From Nitrospira sp. (GTDB taxonomy: Bacteria; Nitrospirota; Nitrospiria; Nitrospirales; Nitrospiraceae), in NCBI GenBank assembly GCA_016873525.1, contig VGXD01000019.1, positions 1 to 14,687 on the forward strand: 14,687 nucleotides of DNA, in the 5' to 3' direction. Made by a program: the position numbers and the translations under genes. Shown here in pieces: positions 1 to 7,258 of the stretch (position 1 is the stretch's first letter; each line of letters begins with the position of its first letter). The notes under the pieces were generated by a model. It was given only the letters and a program-made list of their open reading frames with translations. It had not been told where the DNA came from and did no database searches.

Positions 1-491
1 TGTTTGGCCACCACGACCGCCACGGCAAACGAGGCCGTCGTGTGGCCGGAGGGAAATGAATCCAGCCCGCTCTCCAGAGACGGCCCGAAGTGGACGGTCC
101 CATTGTGCATCAGGCGAGGCCGGGGACGGCCGATCAGGTGTTTGAGGATCTGCGTCACGAGGGCGGCCAGGCCATGGGCAATCAGCCCCTGTACCCCGGC
201 ACCTTGGACCGCCGGCCGCTTGAGCACATAACCGGCAGCCAGCATCGTCCCGCTGACGATCACCAGGCCCCACCCGCTCCCCAAGCGGTTGCCCACATCG
301 CCCGCTTGTTCCAGCCCGGCATGGTGGACGGATCGGAGAAACTGCACCAGGGGCAGATCCACTTGCCACAAGCCCCAAAAGAGCAGGGCTACGGCCAAAC
401 CCAAAAGAAGCACGGACACGTGAGGCGTGATGGGTGACGGGCGATGGGCGCCACCGCCACGAGAGGGGATTTCGCTTCTCTCTTCACGCAT
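1..491 (-). CDS. PAP2-family membrane phosphatase, C-terminus cut by window edge
   Basis: This is the N-terminal 163 codons of an ORF that runs off the left edge. It carries two of the three PAP2 motifs: KX6RP at about residues 117-125 (K, then RPRP) and PSGH at 147-150. The third motif (SR...H...D) would lie outside. Hydrophobic stretches at about 27-41 and 74-90 fit an inner-membrane enzyme. PAP2 enzymes dephosphorylate lipid phosphates such as undecaprenyl pyrophosphate or phosphatidate; the substrate cannot be read from the sequence. It follows the TolB-like gene by 20 bases. The start is uncertain. ATG at 491 lies inside an inverted repeat and has no good ribosome site. GTG at 419 or 413, just before the first membrane segment, would drop about 24 repeat-derived residues. 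The family is clear; start and substrate are not. Confidence 0.85.
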   Translation of the reverse strand, partial: MREERSEIPSRGGGAHRPSPITPHVSVLLLGLAVALLFWGLWQVDLPLVQFLRSVHHAGLEQAGDVGNRLGSGWGLVIVSGTMLAAGYVLKRPAVQGAGVQGLIAHGLAALVTQILKHLIGRPRPRLMHNGTVHFGPSLESGLDSFPSGHTTASFAVAVVVAK

Positions 492-515
492 CGCGCGTCA
501 CTCGTCGCGCCTCAC
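420..515. repeat. Inverted pair of heptad arrays at the TolB-like/PAP2 border
   Basis: On the plus strand four 7-base units run from 420 to 447 (GTGAGGC, GTGATGG, GTGACGG, GCGATGG). From 488 to 515 the minus strand reads GTGAGGC, GCGACGA, GTGACGC, GCGATGC in the same order, and a further unit at 481-487 reads GTGAAGA. The two arms are inverted copies matching at 23 of 28 positions. The spacer holds a smaller hairpin in which GAGAG at about 460 can pair with CTCTC at about 478. The outer arm contains the stop codon of the TolB-like gene and the ATG at 491. It looks like a REP-like palindromic element; that class assignment is inference. Confidence 0.7.
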
Positions 516-1636
516 GGCACCCAGTCCGCGATGAACACGTTGAACTCGCCGTGCGACTTGGCATTGCGGTCGGAGATCCAGACCAGTTGCTTCCCGTCCG
601 GAGAGAACATCGGAAAACTGTTGAACCCTCCGGAAAAAGTCACTTGCTCCAGCTCGGCCCCGCCGTCGCCGATCAGGTAGAGATGGAAGGAGGGCGGACG
701 ATCGGTCGGCCGCTCCGACGGCCGGTCCGGCCGACGCTCGTGCTGATCGGAGGAAAAGATGATGCGCCGGCCGTCGGGATGGAAGGAGGGCGCAAAGTTG
801 GAGGCCCCATTGGCGGTCACCCGGCGCTGGCCGGTGCCGTCGGCATTCATGACGAAGAGGTCCAACTGACCCGGCTCCACCACATGTTGCGTCAGCAAGG
901 CTTGATAGTGCTCCAGCTCGGCTTGATCGCCGGGATGAAACGCCCGGTAGACGATCCGCTTGCTGTCCGGCGAGAAAAACGCCCCGCCGTCGTAGCCCAC
1001 TTCCTTCGTGAGCCGCCGGACATGGGCTCCGTCCAGGTCCATGGCATAGAGGTCGAGATCGCCGCCTCGGATGGAGGTAAAGACGATCGTCCTCCCGTCC
1101 GGCGAGACCGTGGCCTCCGCATCGTAGCCCGGGGATACGGTCAGCCGTTGCACCTGCTGCCCGTCCACCTTGACCGAGAAAATTTCATAGTCGTCCAGCG
1201 CCCAGCGATACTTGCCTTCCATCTTGGGCTTGGGCGGACAACCGGGGCTGACCAGATGCGTGGAGGAATAGAGCACGCGCCTGTCGCCGGGGAGAAAATA
1301 GCCGCAGGTCGTGGCGCCAACCCCCGTGCTGACGAGCCGGATCACCCCGCTCTCCAGGTCCATCACATACATCTGGTAGCAGCCCAAGCCCTTGCCGCCG
1401 TCGGTTTTGCTCGTCGCCTCGACTTTCTCCCTCCAGTCGTTCGTGGACTGAAAGACCAGCTTCCGGCCCGAAAACGAAAAATACGCCTCGGCGTTCTTGT
1501 TCCCAACGGTGAGTTGACGAATGTTTGCCAAGTGGCGTTCCGCCTGTTCCGCCCGCACCGGCTGGACCAAGATGGGCCAGGCCAGGAGCAGGAACAGGGC
1601 CGGGAAAACCACGAATACCACGAATTTACTGCGCAT
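512..1636 (-). CDS. Exported TolB-like beta-propeller protein
   Basis: A 374-residue protein beginning with a clear Sec signal: MRSK, a hydrophobic core at about residues 5-24, and a VRA|E cleavage site near 29. The mature part has repeated TolB/PD40 blades with SPDG or HPDG turns followed by IVF, IIF or LVW strands (SPDGRTIVF, HPDGRRIIF, SPDGKQLVW) and DLDLYAMDLDG-type strands. Such domains form six- or seven-bladed propellers that bind proteins or peptides in the periplasm. The start at 1636 was chosen because GGGGGAGGTGG precedes it and the signal peptide begins there. It overlaps the end of the M1 peptidase gene by 11 bases, so the two are probably co-translated. TolB itself belongs to a tol-pal locus, which is absent here, so I do not name it tolB. 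An Arg/Pro-rich insert near plus-strand positions 686-735 interrupts one blade. Confidence 0.85.
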   Translation of the reverse strand: MRSKFVVFVVFPALFLLLAWPILVQPVRAEQAERHLANIRQLTVGNKNAEAYFSFSGRKLVFQSTNDWREKVEATSKTDGGKGLGCYQMYVMDLESGVIRLVSTGVGATTCGYFLPGDRRVLYSSTHLVSPGCPPKPKMEGKYRWALDDYEIFSVKVDGQQVQRLTVSPGYDAEATVSPDGRTIVFTSIRGGDLDLYAMDLDGAHVRRLTKEVGYDGGAFFSPDSKRIVYRAFHPGDQAELEHYQALLTQHVVEPGQLDLFVMNADGTGQRRVTANGASNFAPSFHPDGRRIIFSSDQHERRPDRPSERPTDRPPSFHLYLIGDGGAELEQVTFSGGFNSFPMFSPDGKQLVWISDRNAKSHGEFNVFIADWVP

Positions 1637-3866
1637 CGACTGCCACCTCCCCCTCATCCCGTGACGGCGAAAAATCTCCCCGCGCCACCACGGCTCCCTC
1701 GTGAAAGACCAGATAACTTTGCCAGCCATAGAAAAACAGCAGACGCGCCACCGTGGCAGCCGCCTGGGGCGTCAGGCCGTAGAACAGGGTCACCACGTCG
1801 CCGGTCCGGTCCGCTCGACGACAGGAGAGCAACAAGGCTGAGCCGGCCCCATCGTAGGTCGTCCCTCCCACGGTAAAGCGATCCGGTTCGAGACGGACCC
1901 CCTTGCCGCAGACTTGCGCCACCGCCCCTGCCAGACGGTTCTGGCCGGGGCCGCCCAAGACTAGCACAGAACCGCCAGGCAAGACCGCCTCGTGATCGGC
2001 GTGATCGGAAAACTTGGCAACATCCGGCTCGCGCGAGGTCATGTGGCCGGCCAGTTCCACGTAGGGCGCGAGTGACGCCTCCGGCCCTTCGCTTGGCAGG
2101 ACCACCGACCGTTGCCGGCCCGTGACGAAAAGATTCAGCATCGGAGGGACTTGCTCACGGGAGAGACGCCGAAACGAATGAAACGCCGGATCGATTGCGA
2201 CGCTGATCGGTTTGGATGGGACATCGAGAACGATCTCCTGCTCCGCCGAATCAATGGTCGCAAGCGCTTCAACCGTCCGGCCTCCCGCCAGCTTCACCGA
2301 AACAGGCAGGCTCAGCCGGTAGGGGTCTCCCGTTTGCGCGATTCGCACCTTGAGACTGTAGCCGCCGGAGGAGGAAGCTTCGCCCTGCGTCACGGCTTCC
2401 CTCACCGTCAGGCTGGGGGCCCCGGTCCGCTCCACCCATTGGGCAAAGAACCACCGGAGGTCCCGTCCTGCCATGTCGGAGAATACTCGCTCGACCTCCC
2501 GCCAAGTCCCGTAGCGACCGCCGTAGTCGGCCACCAGTTTCTTGAGCCCGCCCCAAAAGATCTCTTCTCCGACTTCGCGCCGGAGCATGTGAAAGACCAT
2601 GGCCGCTTTTTGATAGCCGATGGCATTGTCCTTCTGATCGACTTTCTGCCGGAACCGCCCGACCGGATAGTCGTCTTCCGGCCTCACGTAGACGGCATAG
2701 CCCAGCACCATCATGCGCCGCTGCTCGCGAGCCTGCTCGGCTTTTCCGGCAAGCTCATCATGGTAATAGTTGGCCAGATAGGTCGTCAGCCCCTCCACCC
2801 AATTCCCCGCCTCGACGTCATTGAGCACCCAATTCCCGAACCACGAATGGACGATCTCATGGCCCAAGGCGTAGGGCTGGGTGTACCGGCGCTTCACCAC
2901 ACCGCTCCCCAGCAAAGTGAAGGAGGGCATCCCAAGCCCGCTGGCGAAGAAATTCTCCACCACGGCAAACTTCGGAAAGGGATAGGGCCCCAAGAGCTTC
3001 GCATAGGCCTCCAGGTACCGGACCGAGGCGTCCAGATAGTCTTCCGCAAGAGGCGCCTCTTCCGGAAAGAGGTAGGTGACGACTTCGATCGGCCTCCCCG
3101 TCGCATCGAGCCAGTTTCGCCGGTTCACGGTAAAACGATTCGCCACCAACGTCAGGGCCTCGGTCTTGGCGGACACCTCCCATTCCGTTGTCGTCGCCTG
3201 CGCCTTGCCGGCCCGGCGGACCTCTCTGCCATGGGTCACGGCCTGCCAGCCTTGGGGAGTCGTCACCGTCACCCGAAAAGTCGCCAGGGAGCCGGCTTGG
3301 TCCGGATACCAGCGGGTCTCCCCGCTCAAGTACACTCCCTCGCTGCCGATATGGCCCGATGTCTCGCTCGGCGTCACAAACCGCAACTGACGCGATTCCC
3401 GCGGCGGGTCATTGATCGTGCCTTCGTAGCTCAGGTCCAAGACCAGGACTTGGCCGGACGGCACCTCCCCATTCACCTGCACCGTGACCCGTCGCCCGGC
3501 TTCCCGGCCGCCGGCCTCGCGGACTTGCCCCGGCTCCGTCACAAATGAGAGGGGCTGCGATTGCGTTCCCACCTGCCGGCGCGCGGCAGTCACGCTGAGA
3601 CCGGCGTTGAGGATGACGGAGACCTGGTCGAGAGAGGGAGCCAGGACCTTGAGCGTGAGGCGATCGGTGGCTTTGATCCTGTGCTGATCGGGAATGAGGT
3701 CCAGGCTGAGGTCGTGGGACAGGAACTCAACCGCCTGGTTATCCGGCAAGGATGGGGCCGAACCGGCAGCAGCCTCGCCGGAGAGACAGCACAACACAGA
3801 AAGCCCTACGGCAAGCGCACGGGTCTGAATGGCTCGGGCCAACGGCACGGTCCACCCGCCGTACAT
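1626..3866 (-). CDS. Exported M1-family zinc metallopeptidase
   Basis: A 746-residue protein from the chosen ATG at 3866. It has a signal-like N-terminus (basic residues, hydrophobic run ALAVGLSVLCCLSG, then AAAG). The zinc site is HEIVH at residues 336-340, followed by SWFGN and a glutamate in NWVEG at 358: HExxH, 17 residues, E. The classic GAMEN exopeptidase motif is absent; VVENFF then GMPSFTLLG stands at about 302-320, as I recall for the bacterial M1 subfamily with WVEGLTTYLA. M1 enzymes are usually aminopeptidases; substrate unknown. A C-terminal region of about 200 residues follows the helical domain. Start alternatives are 3926, overlapping ftsY, and GTG at 3848, preceded by GGCGGGTGG. 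The gap from ftsY is 37 bases and the 3' end overlaps the next gene. Confidence 0.88.
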   Translation of the reverse strand: MYGGWTVPLARAIQTRALAVGLSVLCCLSGEAAAGSAPSLPDNQAVEFLSHDLSLDLIPDQHRIKATDRLTLKVLAPSLDQVSVILNAGLSVTAARRQVGTQSQPLSFVTEPGQVREAGGREAGRRVTVQVNGEVPSGQVLVLDLSYEGTINDPPRESRQLRFVTPSETSGHIGSEGVYLSGETRWYPDQAGSLATFRVTVTTPQGWQAVTHGREVRRAGKAQATTTEWEVSAKTEALTLVANRFTVNRRNWLDATGRPIEVVTYLFPEEAPLAEDYLDASVRYLEAYAKLLGPYPFPKFAVVENFFASGLGMPSFTLLGSGVVKRRYTQPYALGHEIVHSWFGNWVLNDVEAGNWVEGLTTYLANYYHDELAGKAEQAREQRRMMVLGYAVYVRPEDDYPVGRFRQKVDQKDNAIGYQKAAMVFHMLRREVGEEIFWGGLKKLVADYGGRYGTWREVERVFSDMAGRDLRWFFAQWVERTGAPSLTVREAVTQGEASSSGGYSLKVRIAQTGDPYRLSLPVSVKLAGGRTVEALATIDSAEQEIVLDVPSKPISVAIDPAFHSFRRLSREQVPPMLNLFVTGRQRSVVLPSEGPEASLAPYVELAGHMTSREPDVAKFSDHADHEAVLPGGSVLVLGGPGQNRLAGAVAQVCGKGVRLEPDRFTVGGTTYDGAGSALLLSCRRADRTGDVVTLFYGLTPQAAATVARLLFFYGWQSYLVFHEGAVVARGDFSPSRDEGEVAVDAQ

Positions 3867-3903
3867 CCCGCAAGGGCCGGCACGGCGGCGATGGCCCGGC
3901 CTG

Positions 3904-4836
3904 CTAGGCGGGCTCGAACAAGGCATCCACGAATTCCTGGGCGTGAAAGTCCTGCAGGTCCTCCACCGCCTCGCCCACGCCGATGAGGCGGACGGGAATC
4001 GTCAACTCCTCGGCGATGGCCACGACGATGCCGCCGCGCGCGGTCCCGTCCAACTTCGTCAAGGCCACCCCGGTCACGCCGACCGCGTCGTTGAACAACC
4101 TGGCCTGGGACAGGGCGTTCTGCCCCACCGTCGCATCCACCACCAACAGCACTTCGTGCGGCGCCCCCGGCAGCTCCCGCGCCAGGACCCGCTTCATCTT
4201 TTTCAACTCGTCCATCAAATTGGATTTGGTGTGGAGGCGGCCGGCCGTGTCGATCAGAACCACATCGGCGCCGCGCGCCTTGGCCGCCGTCAGTCCATCG
4301 AACACCACGGCCGAGGGATCCGCCCCCTGATGGTGCCGGACAACCTCCACCCCCACCCGCTTGGCCCAGATTTCCAACTGCTCGATCGCCGCCGCGCGGA
4401 AGGTGTCCGCCGCCACCAGCAGAGGCGTCTTCCCGCCCTGCCGCAGCCGCTGCGCCAGCTTGGCCACGGTCGTAGTCTTGCCGACGCCGTTCACCCCGAC
4501 CGCCATGATCACGTAGGGCTTCGCGCCTCGCTCGATCAGACGTTCGACCGGCGGCCCTTCGCACCCGCCGAGCTGGACCAGGATCGTCTCTTTCAAGGCC
4601 GGCAACAGACGCCGGTTTGGGTCCGTCGCGTCGCGGTCGCCTCGGCGCAACTCGGCCTGCAAACGCTCCATGAGGCGCTGGACCGTATGGACCCCGAGGT
4701 CTGCGGCAATCAGCGCCGACTCCAACTCCTCCAAGGCCGCCGGGTCCGGCCCACGGCCGATCAGCCGGTCGAGCGAGCCCCGCACCGCCTCGCGGGTCTT
4801 GGCCAAGCCCTGACTCAGTCGTTGCAACCAGCTCAT
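3904..4836 (-). CDS. ftsY: Signal recognition particle receptor FtsY
   Basis: A 310-residue SRP GTPase that docks ribosome-nascent chain-SRP complexes at the inner membrane. After a short helical N domain (about 1-90) come all G motifs: P-loop GVNGVGKTTT at 114-123, DTFRAAA at 144-150, DTAGR at 196-200, TKLDGTARGG at 260-269 and the closing GVGE..DLQDF at 286-297. The long acidic A domain of E. coli FtsY is missing, as in many bacteria; the N-terminus (MSWLQRLSQGLAKTR) is the likely membrane-contacting helix. The start codon overlaps the ybeY stop as ATGA, suggesting translational coupling. It sits in a phoH-ybeY-ftsY run, linking RNA handling with protein targeting. Confidence 0.97.
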   Translation of the reverse strand: MSWLQRLSQGLAKTREAVRGSLDRLIGRGPDPAALEELESALIAADLGVHTVQRLMERLQAELRRGDRDATDPNRRLLPALKETILVQLGGCEGPPVERLIERGAKPYVIMAVGVNGVGKTTTVAKLAQRLRQGGKTPLLVAADTFRAAAIEQLEIWAKRVGVEVVRHHQGADPSAVVFDGLTAAKARGADVVLIDTAGRLHTKSNLMDELKKMKRVLARELPGAPHEVLLVVDATVGQNALSQARLFNDAVGVTGVALTKLDGTARGGIVVAIAEELTIPVRLIGVGEAVEDLQDFHAQEFVDALFEPA

Positions 4837-5363
4837 GATGACGCCATCCGCGTTCGGCGACCGGCTTTCAGCCTGGGGTTTTTGGCTGACCGCTGACGGC
4901 CGGCCGCCGAACGCTCCCTGAATAATCTCGGCACCGGCTCCACCGTCCGCAAAATGGCCCGCTCCTTCCGTCGCATCCGTGTCGCTTCGCGGGCTCCCCG
5001 CTCATGGTCATACCCGCACAGGTGCAGCACCCCGTGGACCAGGAGCGTGGCCAGTTCACGGTCCGGAGAATGCCCCTCGGCCTTGGCTTGACGGGCGGCC
5101 TGTGGGAGGGAGATCACGACATCGCCCAGGAGGGAGGAAGCGGGGCCGTCGGCCTCCCGCATCGGAAAGGCCAGGACATCGGTGGTGTAATCCCTGTGCC
5201 GGTACTCGCGATTCAACCGCCGCATCCGGCGGTCCCCGACCAGCACAAGGCTGAGTTCGGCGTCAGGAGCGCCGGCGGCCGCGACTATCGCTTGCGCCAG
5301 AGGTTCAAGCCGCCTCAGAAAGAGCCGCACGCGGCCGAGCCGACACCGCACCAAGACCGGCAT
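4833..5363 (-). CDS. ybeY: Endoribonuclease / rRNA maturation factor YbeY
   Basis: A 176-residue UPF0054-family protein. The signature HGVLHLCGYDH lies at 110-120, with H110, H114 and H120 as the expected zinc ligands. The upstream RHRDYTTDVLAFP segment (56-67) is also typical. YbeY acts in 16S rRNA 3'-end maturation and ribosome quality control. The start (ATG at 5363) overlaps the phoH stop by one base (TGATG); the end overlaps the ftsY start by four. The protein has about 25 extra C-terminal residues, rich in Arg, Ser and Ala. They are encoded by a heptad repeat element (4863-4900), so the tail is probably a recent add-on without conserved function. Confidence 0.95.
   Translation of the reverse strand: MPVLVRCRLGRVRLFLRRLEPLAQAIVAAAGAPDAELSLVLVGDRRMRRLNREYRHRDYTTDVLAFPMREADGPASSLLGDVVISLPQAARQAKAEGHSPDRELATLLVHGVLHLCGYDHERGAREATRMRRKERAILRTVEPVPRLFRERSAAGRQRSAKNPRLKAGRRTRMASS
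4863..4900. repeat. Inverted GCTGA-type heptad element inside the ybeY 3' end
   Basis: GGCTTTCAGCC at 4863-4873 faces GGCTGAC, CGCTGAC at 4884-4897. TCAGCC and GGCTGA can form a perfect 6-bp stem, with further partial matches beyond it. The unit resembles the arrays near 12544-12647. Here it is read through in frame and supplies part of the extra C-terminal tail of YbeY. Confidence 0.5.
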
Positions 5364-6421
5364 CAGTGCGGCTGTCCTTCGTCGCCTTCCCCCTTGAGGC
5401 CGACAGGACGGGGCCTGGGCAAGCGCCGCACGACTCGTCCCCCGTGACGAGGACCGGACGCGGCGGGATCGGGCCGGCCGGGATCGTGCCGGTCGTAAGC
5501 CTTGATGATCTCCTGGACCAGCCGGTGACGGACGACGTCCTGTTCGCTGAAGTACACGAACTCGATCCCGGGAATCTCGCTCAAAATGTCGCGTACCTCG
5601 ATGAGGCCGGATCGTCGGTCCGAGGGCAGGTCCACTTGCGTGATGTCGCCGGTGACCACCGCCTTGGAATTGAAGCCCAGCCTGGTCAGGAACATTTTCA
5701 TCTGCTCGGTGGTCGCGTTCTGCGCTTCATCCAGGATCACGAAGGAATCGTTGAGCGTGCGGCCGCGCATGAAGGCCAGAGGCGCAATCTCGATTTCGCC
5801 CCGCTCCACCATGCGGTTCGCCCGCTCCATGTCCATCATGTCGTAGAGCGCGTCGTAGAGGGGACGGAGGTAGGGATTGACCTTCTCGTACATGTCCCCC
5901 GGCAGGAACCCGAGTTTTTCCCCGGCTTCGACGGCCGGGCGGGCGAGGATGATGCGGCTGACTTCTTTCTTGGTCAGCGCGGCCACCGCCATGGCCATGG
6001 CCAGATACGTTTTCCCCGTCCCGGCGGGGCCGATCCCGATGACGATGTCGAATTTCTGAATCGCCTCCAGGTAGACCTTCTGGGCGGCCGACTTGGGGAC
6101 GACAAATCGTTTTTTGGTAGCGATGGGAACGGTGCTGAGGAGGAGGTCTTTCAGCGGGACATCCGTCGAGCCTCGCGAGGCCTTGAGCGCCACGGCCACG
6201 TCGTCGGCCCTCAATTCGTAGCCCTCGGCGGTCAAGGAAGCCAGCTCGGTCAAGATCCGTTCGGCCTTGCGGACGGCTTCCGGCATCCCGGCCAGGCTCA
6301 ATTCGTCTCCCCGCGCGCCGATCCGCACCCCCAGCTCATCCTCGATCATCTTGAGGTGCTGGTCGCGGGAGCCGAAGAGGCTTGCGGTGTTGGTTCCTTC
6401 TCGAAACTTGATCTTACGCAC
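5363..6421 (-). CDS. phoH: PhoH-family ATPase (PhoH/PhoL-like)
   Basis: A 352-residue protein with a short KH-like N-terminal region (about 1-75), then the PhoH P-loop domain: Walker A GPAGTGKT at 131-138, the ARPAVEAGEKLGFLPGD segment at 160-176, and Walker B VILDEAQN at 228-235, followed by TGDITQVDLP. PhoH proteins are cytoplasmic ATPases tied to RNA metabolism and regularly precede ybeY, as here. The start is GTG at 6421, giving the usual RKIKFREG opening; the nearest purine-rich site (GGAGGG) lies 16 bases upstream, so initiation may be weak. The last 45 or so residues are Pro/Arg/Gly-rich and look nonconserved. A sigma-70-like promoter lies about 80 bases upstream. Confidence 0.95.
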   Translation of the reverse strand: MRKIKFREGTNTASLFGSRDQHLKMIEDELGVRIGARGDELSLAGMPEAVRKAERILTELASLTAEGYELRADDVAVALKASRGSTDVPLKDLLLSTVPIATKKRFVVPKSAAQKVYLEAIQKFDIVIGIGPAGTGKTYLAMAMAVAALTKKEVSRIILARPAVEAGEKLGFLPGDMYEKVNPYLRPLYDALYDMMDMERANRMVERGEIEIAPLAFMRGRTLNDSFVILDEAQNATTEQMKMFLTRLGFNSKAVVTGDITQVDLPSDRRSGLIEVRDILSEIPGIEFVYFSEQDVVRHRLVQEIIKAYDRHDPGRPDPAASGPRHGGRVVRRLPRPRPVGLKGEGDEGQPH

Positions 6422-6462
6422 GTGTGGTCTGCGAGGACCCTCCGAAAAATTGAAGCGTTGAC

Positions 6463-6629
6463 GATTGAGAGATTGCCACCGTCAATTTTCTGTGGAGGCA
6501 TTCTACCAGACCGCCGAAGATGCCAGCAAGTGGCCGCAAGGCTGCGTCATGGATGGCTTGCTCAACATTGCCGGTTGCCGAGCAAGATTGTCCAAATCCG
6601 CCGATCGTCAATCCGGCAATCCCTCAATC
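6463..6629. repeat. Inverted GATTGA octad arrays flanking the phoH promoter
   Basis: GATTGAGAGATTGCC at 6463-6477 on the plus strand recurs inverted at 6615-6629 with one mismatch (14 of 15). Each arm belongs to a longer run of units with a period of about 8: ATTGA, GTTGA, ATTGA, ATTGC on the left, and CAATCC three times at 8-base steps (6609, 6617, 6625) on the right. The 137 bases between the arms hold the phoH promoter. The gene-poor stretch 6422-6748 (327 bases) contains this element, the promoter and one possible small ORF; I see no RNA gene in it. Confidence 0.55.
6500..6529 (-). promoter_or_regulatory. Sigma-70-like promoter for the phoH operon
   Basis: Read on the minus strand, TTGCTG (6524-6529), an 18-base spacer and TAGAAT (6500-6505). 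The -10 box matches consensus at five of six positions, the -35 box at three. Transcription would start near 6493, about 70 bases before the phoH GTG. There is no other good candidate between pilV and phoH. Confidence 0.5.
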
Positions 6630-6737
6630 CACAGTTCTTTTTACTGGGGCGCCGGCCGCCATCGCAATCATGGCTTCCATCAGGCACAGGCCCCCTTCAT
6701 TCCAATGCCGACAACGCATGCACACCCCCTTCGTCAT
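6624..6737 (-). CDS. Possible 37-residue cysteine-containing small protein
   Basis: This ORF starts 11 bases after the stop of the PilV-like gene, with AGGAG three bases before the ATG. An internal ATG at 6719 has AAGGGGG at better spacing and would give 31 residues. The protein has C6, C9 and C18 (C-x2-C-x8-C, around MRCRHWNEGG) and a Met/Ala-rich middle. I recognise no family. Its stop codon is supplied by the arm of the GATTGA repeat, so it could be the truncated start of a longer zinc-ribbon-like protein, or chance. Support is position, ribosome site and cysteine spacing only. Confidence 0.35.
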   Translation of the reverse strand: MTKGVCMRCRHWNEGGLCLMEAMIAMAAGAPVKRTVD

Positions 6738-6748
6738 CCGCTCCTGCG

Positions 6749-7258
6749 CTAGGCCCCAAGATAGCGGGGATTGGCCCGCAGGGTTCCCACGCGCAGCTCC
6801 CGCCTCTGCCCGCGCCCCACCGGATAACTGGCGCGCACCTGGATCACAGCCGACCCCGCAGCCCGGAGCGACCGACCCTCCTGAAGCTGCACCGTCCACG
6901 TCAGGCTGATTCCGCCGTCCTCGACGCTCGCGCTATAGATGCCGTCCCCGGCTTCTGCGTCCGCTCCGGCGCCATCGTCCCGCATCTCGATCTCCGGCCT
7001 CCCATCCGAGTCCAAATCGTCCGTCAGGAGGACATCCCAGGAACCAGCCCGCTTGGCTTCCAGCCGTGCCGTCGCCAACGCCGACGCGCGTATACCGTTG
7101 GCCCCGATCTGCAACCCGTGATCCGCCCACTGGAACATGCCCATGGACCCCAACAGAGCGAAGGCCAGAATGACCATGGCCAGCATTACCTCGATGAGGC
7201 TGAAGCCGTCCTCCCCGCAAACGACAGGCTGACGGCTCATGGCTGGCCGCTGTTTCAT
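6749..7258 (-). CDS. PilV-like minor pilin with acidic, calcium-loop-like insert
   Basis: A 169-residue prepilin. The type III signal is CGEDG|FSLIEV, cleaved after G18, with glutamate at +5 and the hydrophobic helix MLAMVILAFALLGSMGMF. The ALATARLEAKR segment (61-71) is typical of PilV/GspI-type minor pilins. It would be processed by the PilD encoded just upstream and built into a pilus or pseudopilus at the inner membrane. Unusual are DLDSDGRPE at 81-89 and DDGAGADAEAGDGIYSA at 94-110, which resemble acidic calcium-binding loops of exported proteins. ATG at 7258 overlaps the previous stop (ATGA) and has GGAAGGG about 10 bases upstream; residues 3-10 are encoded by a heptad array (7228-7252). 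Confidence 0.8.
   Translation of the reverse strand: MKQRPAMSRQPVVCGEDGFSLIEVMLAMVILAFALLGSMGMFQWADHGLQIGANGIRASALATARLEAKRAGSWDVLLTDDLDSDGRPEIEMRDDGAGADAEAGDGIYSASVEDGGISLTWTVQLQEGRSLRAAGSAVIQVRASYPVGRGQRRELRVGTLRANPRYLGA

Noticed and set aside
420..515. Possible CRISPR array
   Set aside because: Units are only 7 bases, contiguous without spacers, and inverted in two arms; no cas genes are present.
434..1876. Open frame of 480 codons on the plus strand
   Set aside because: It is antisense to the TolB-like and M1 genes, has no recognisable domain and is a by-product of high G+C codon bias.
2112..3548. Open frame of 478 codons on the plus strand
   Set aside because: It is antisense to the zinc peptidase, whose catalytic motifs are clear on the other strand.
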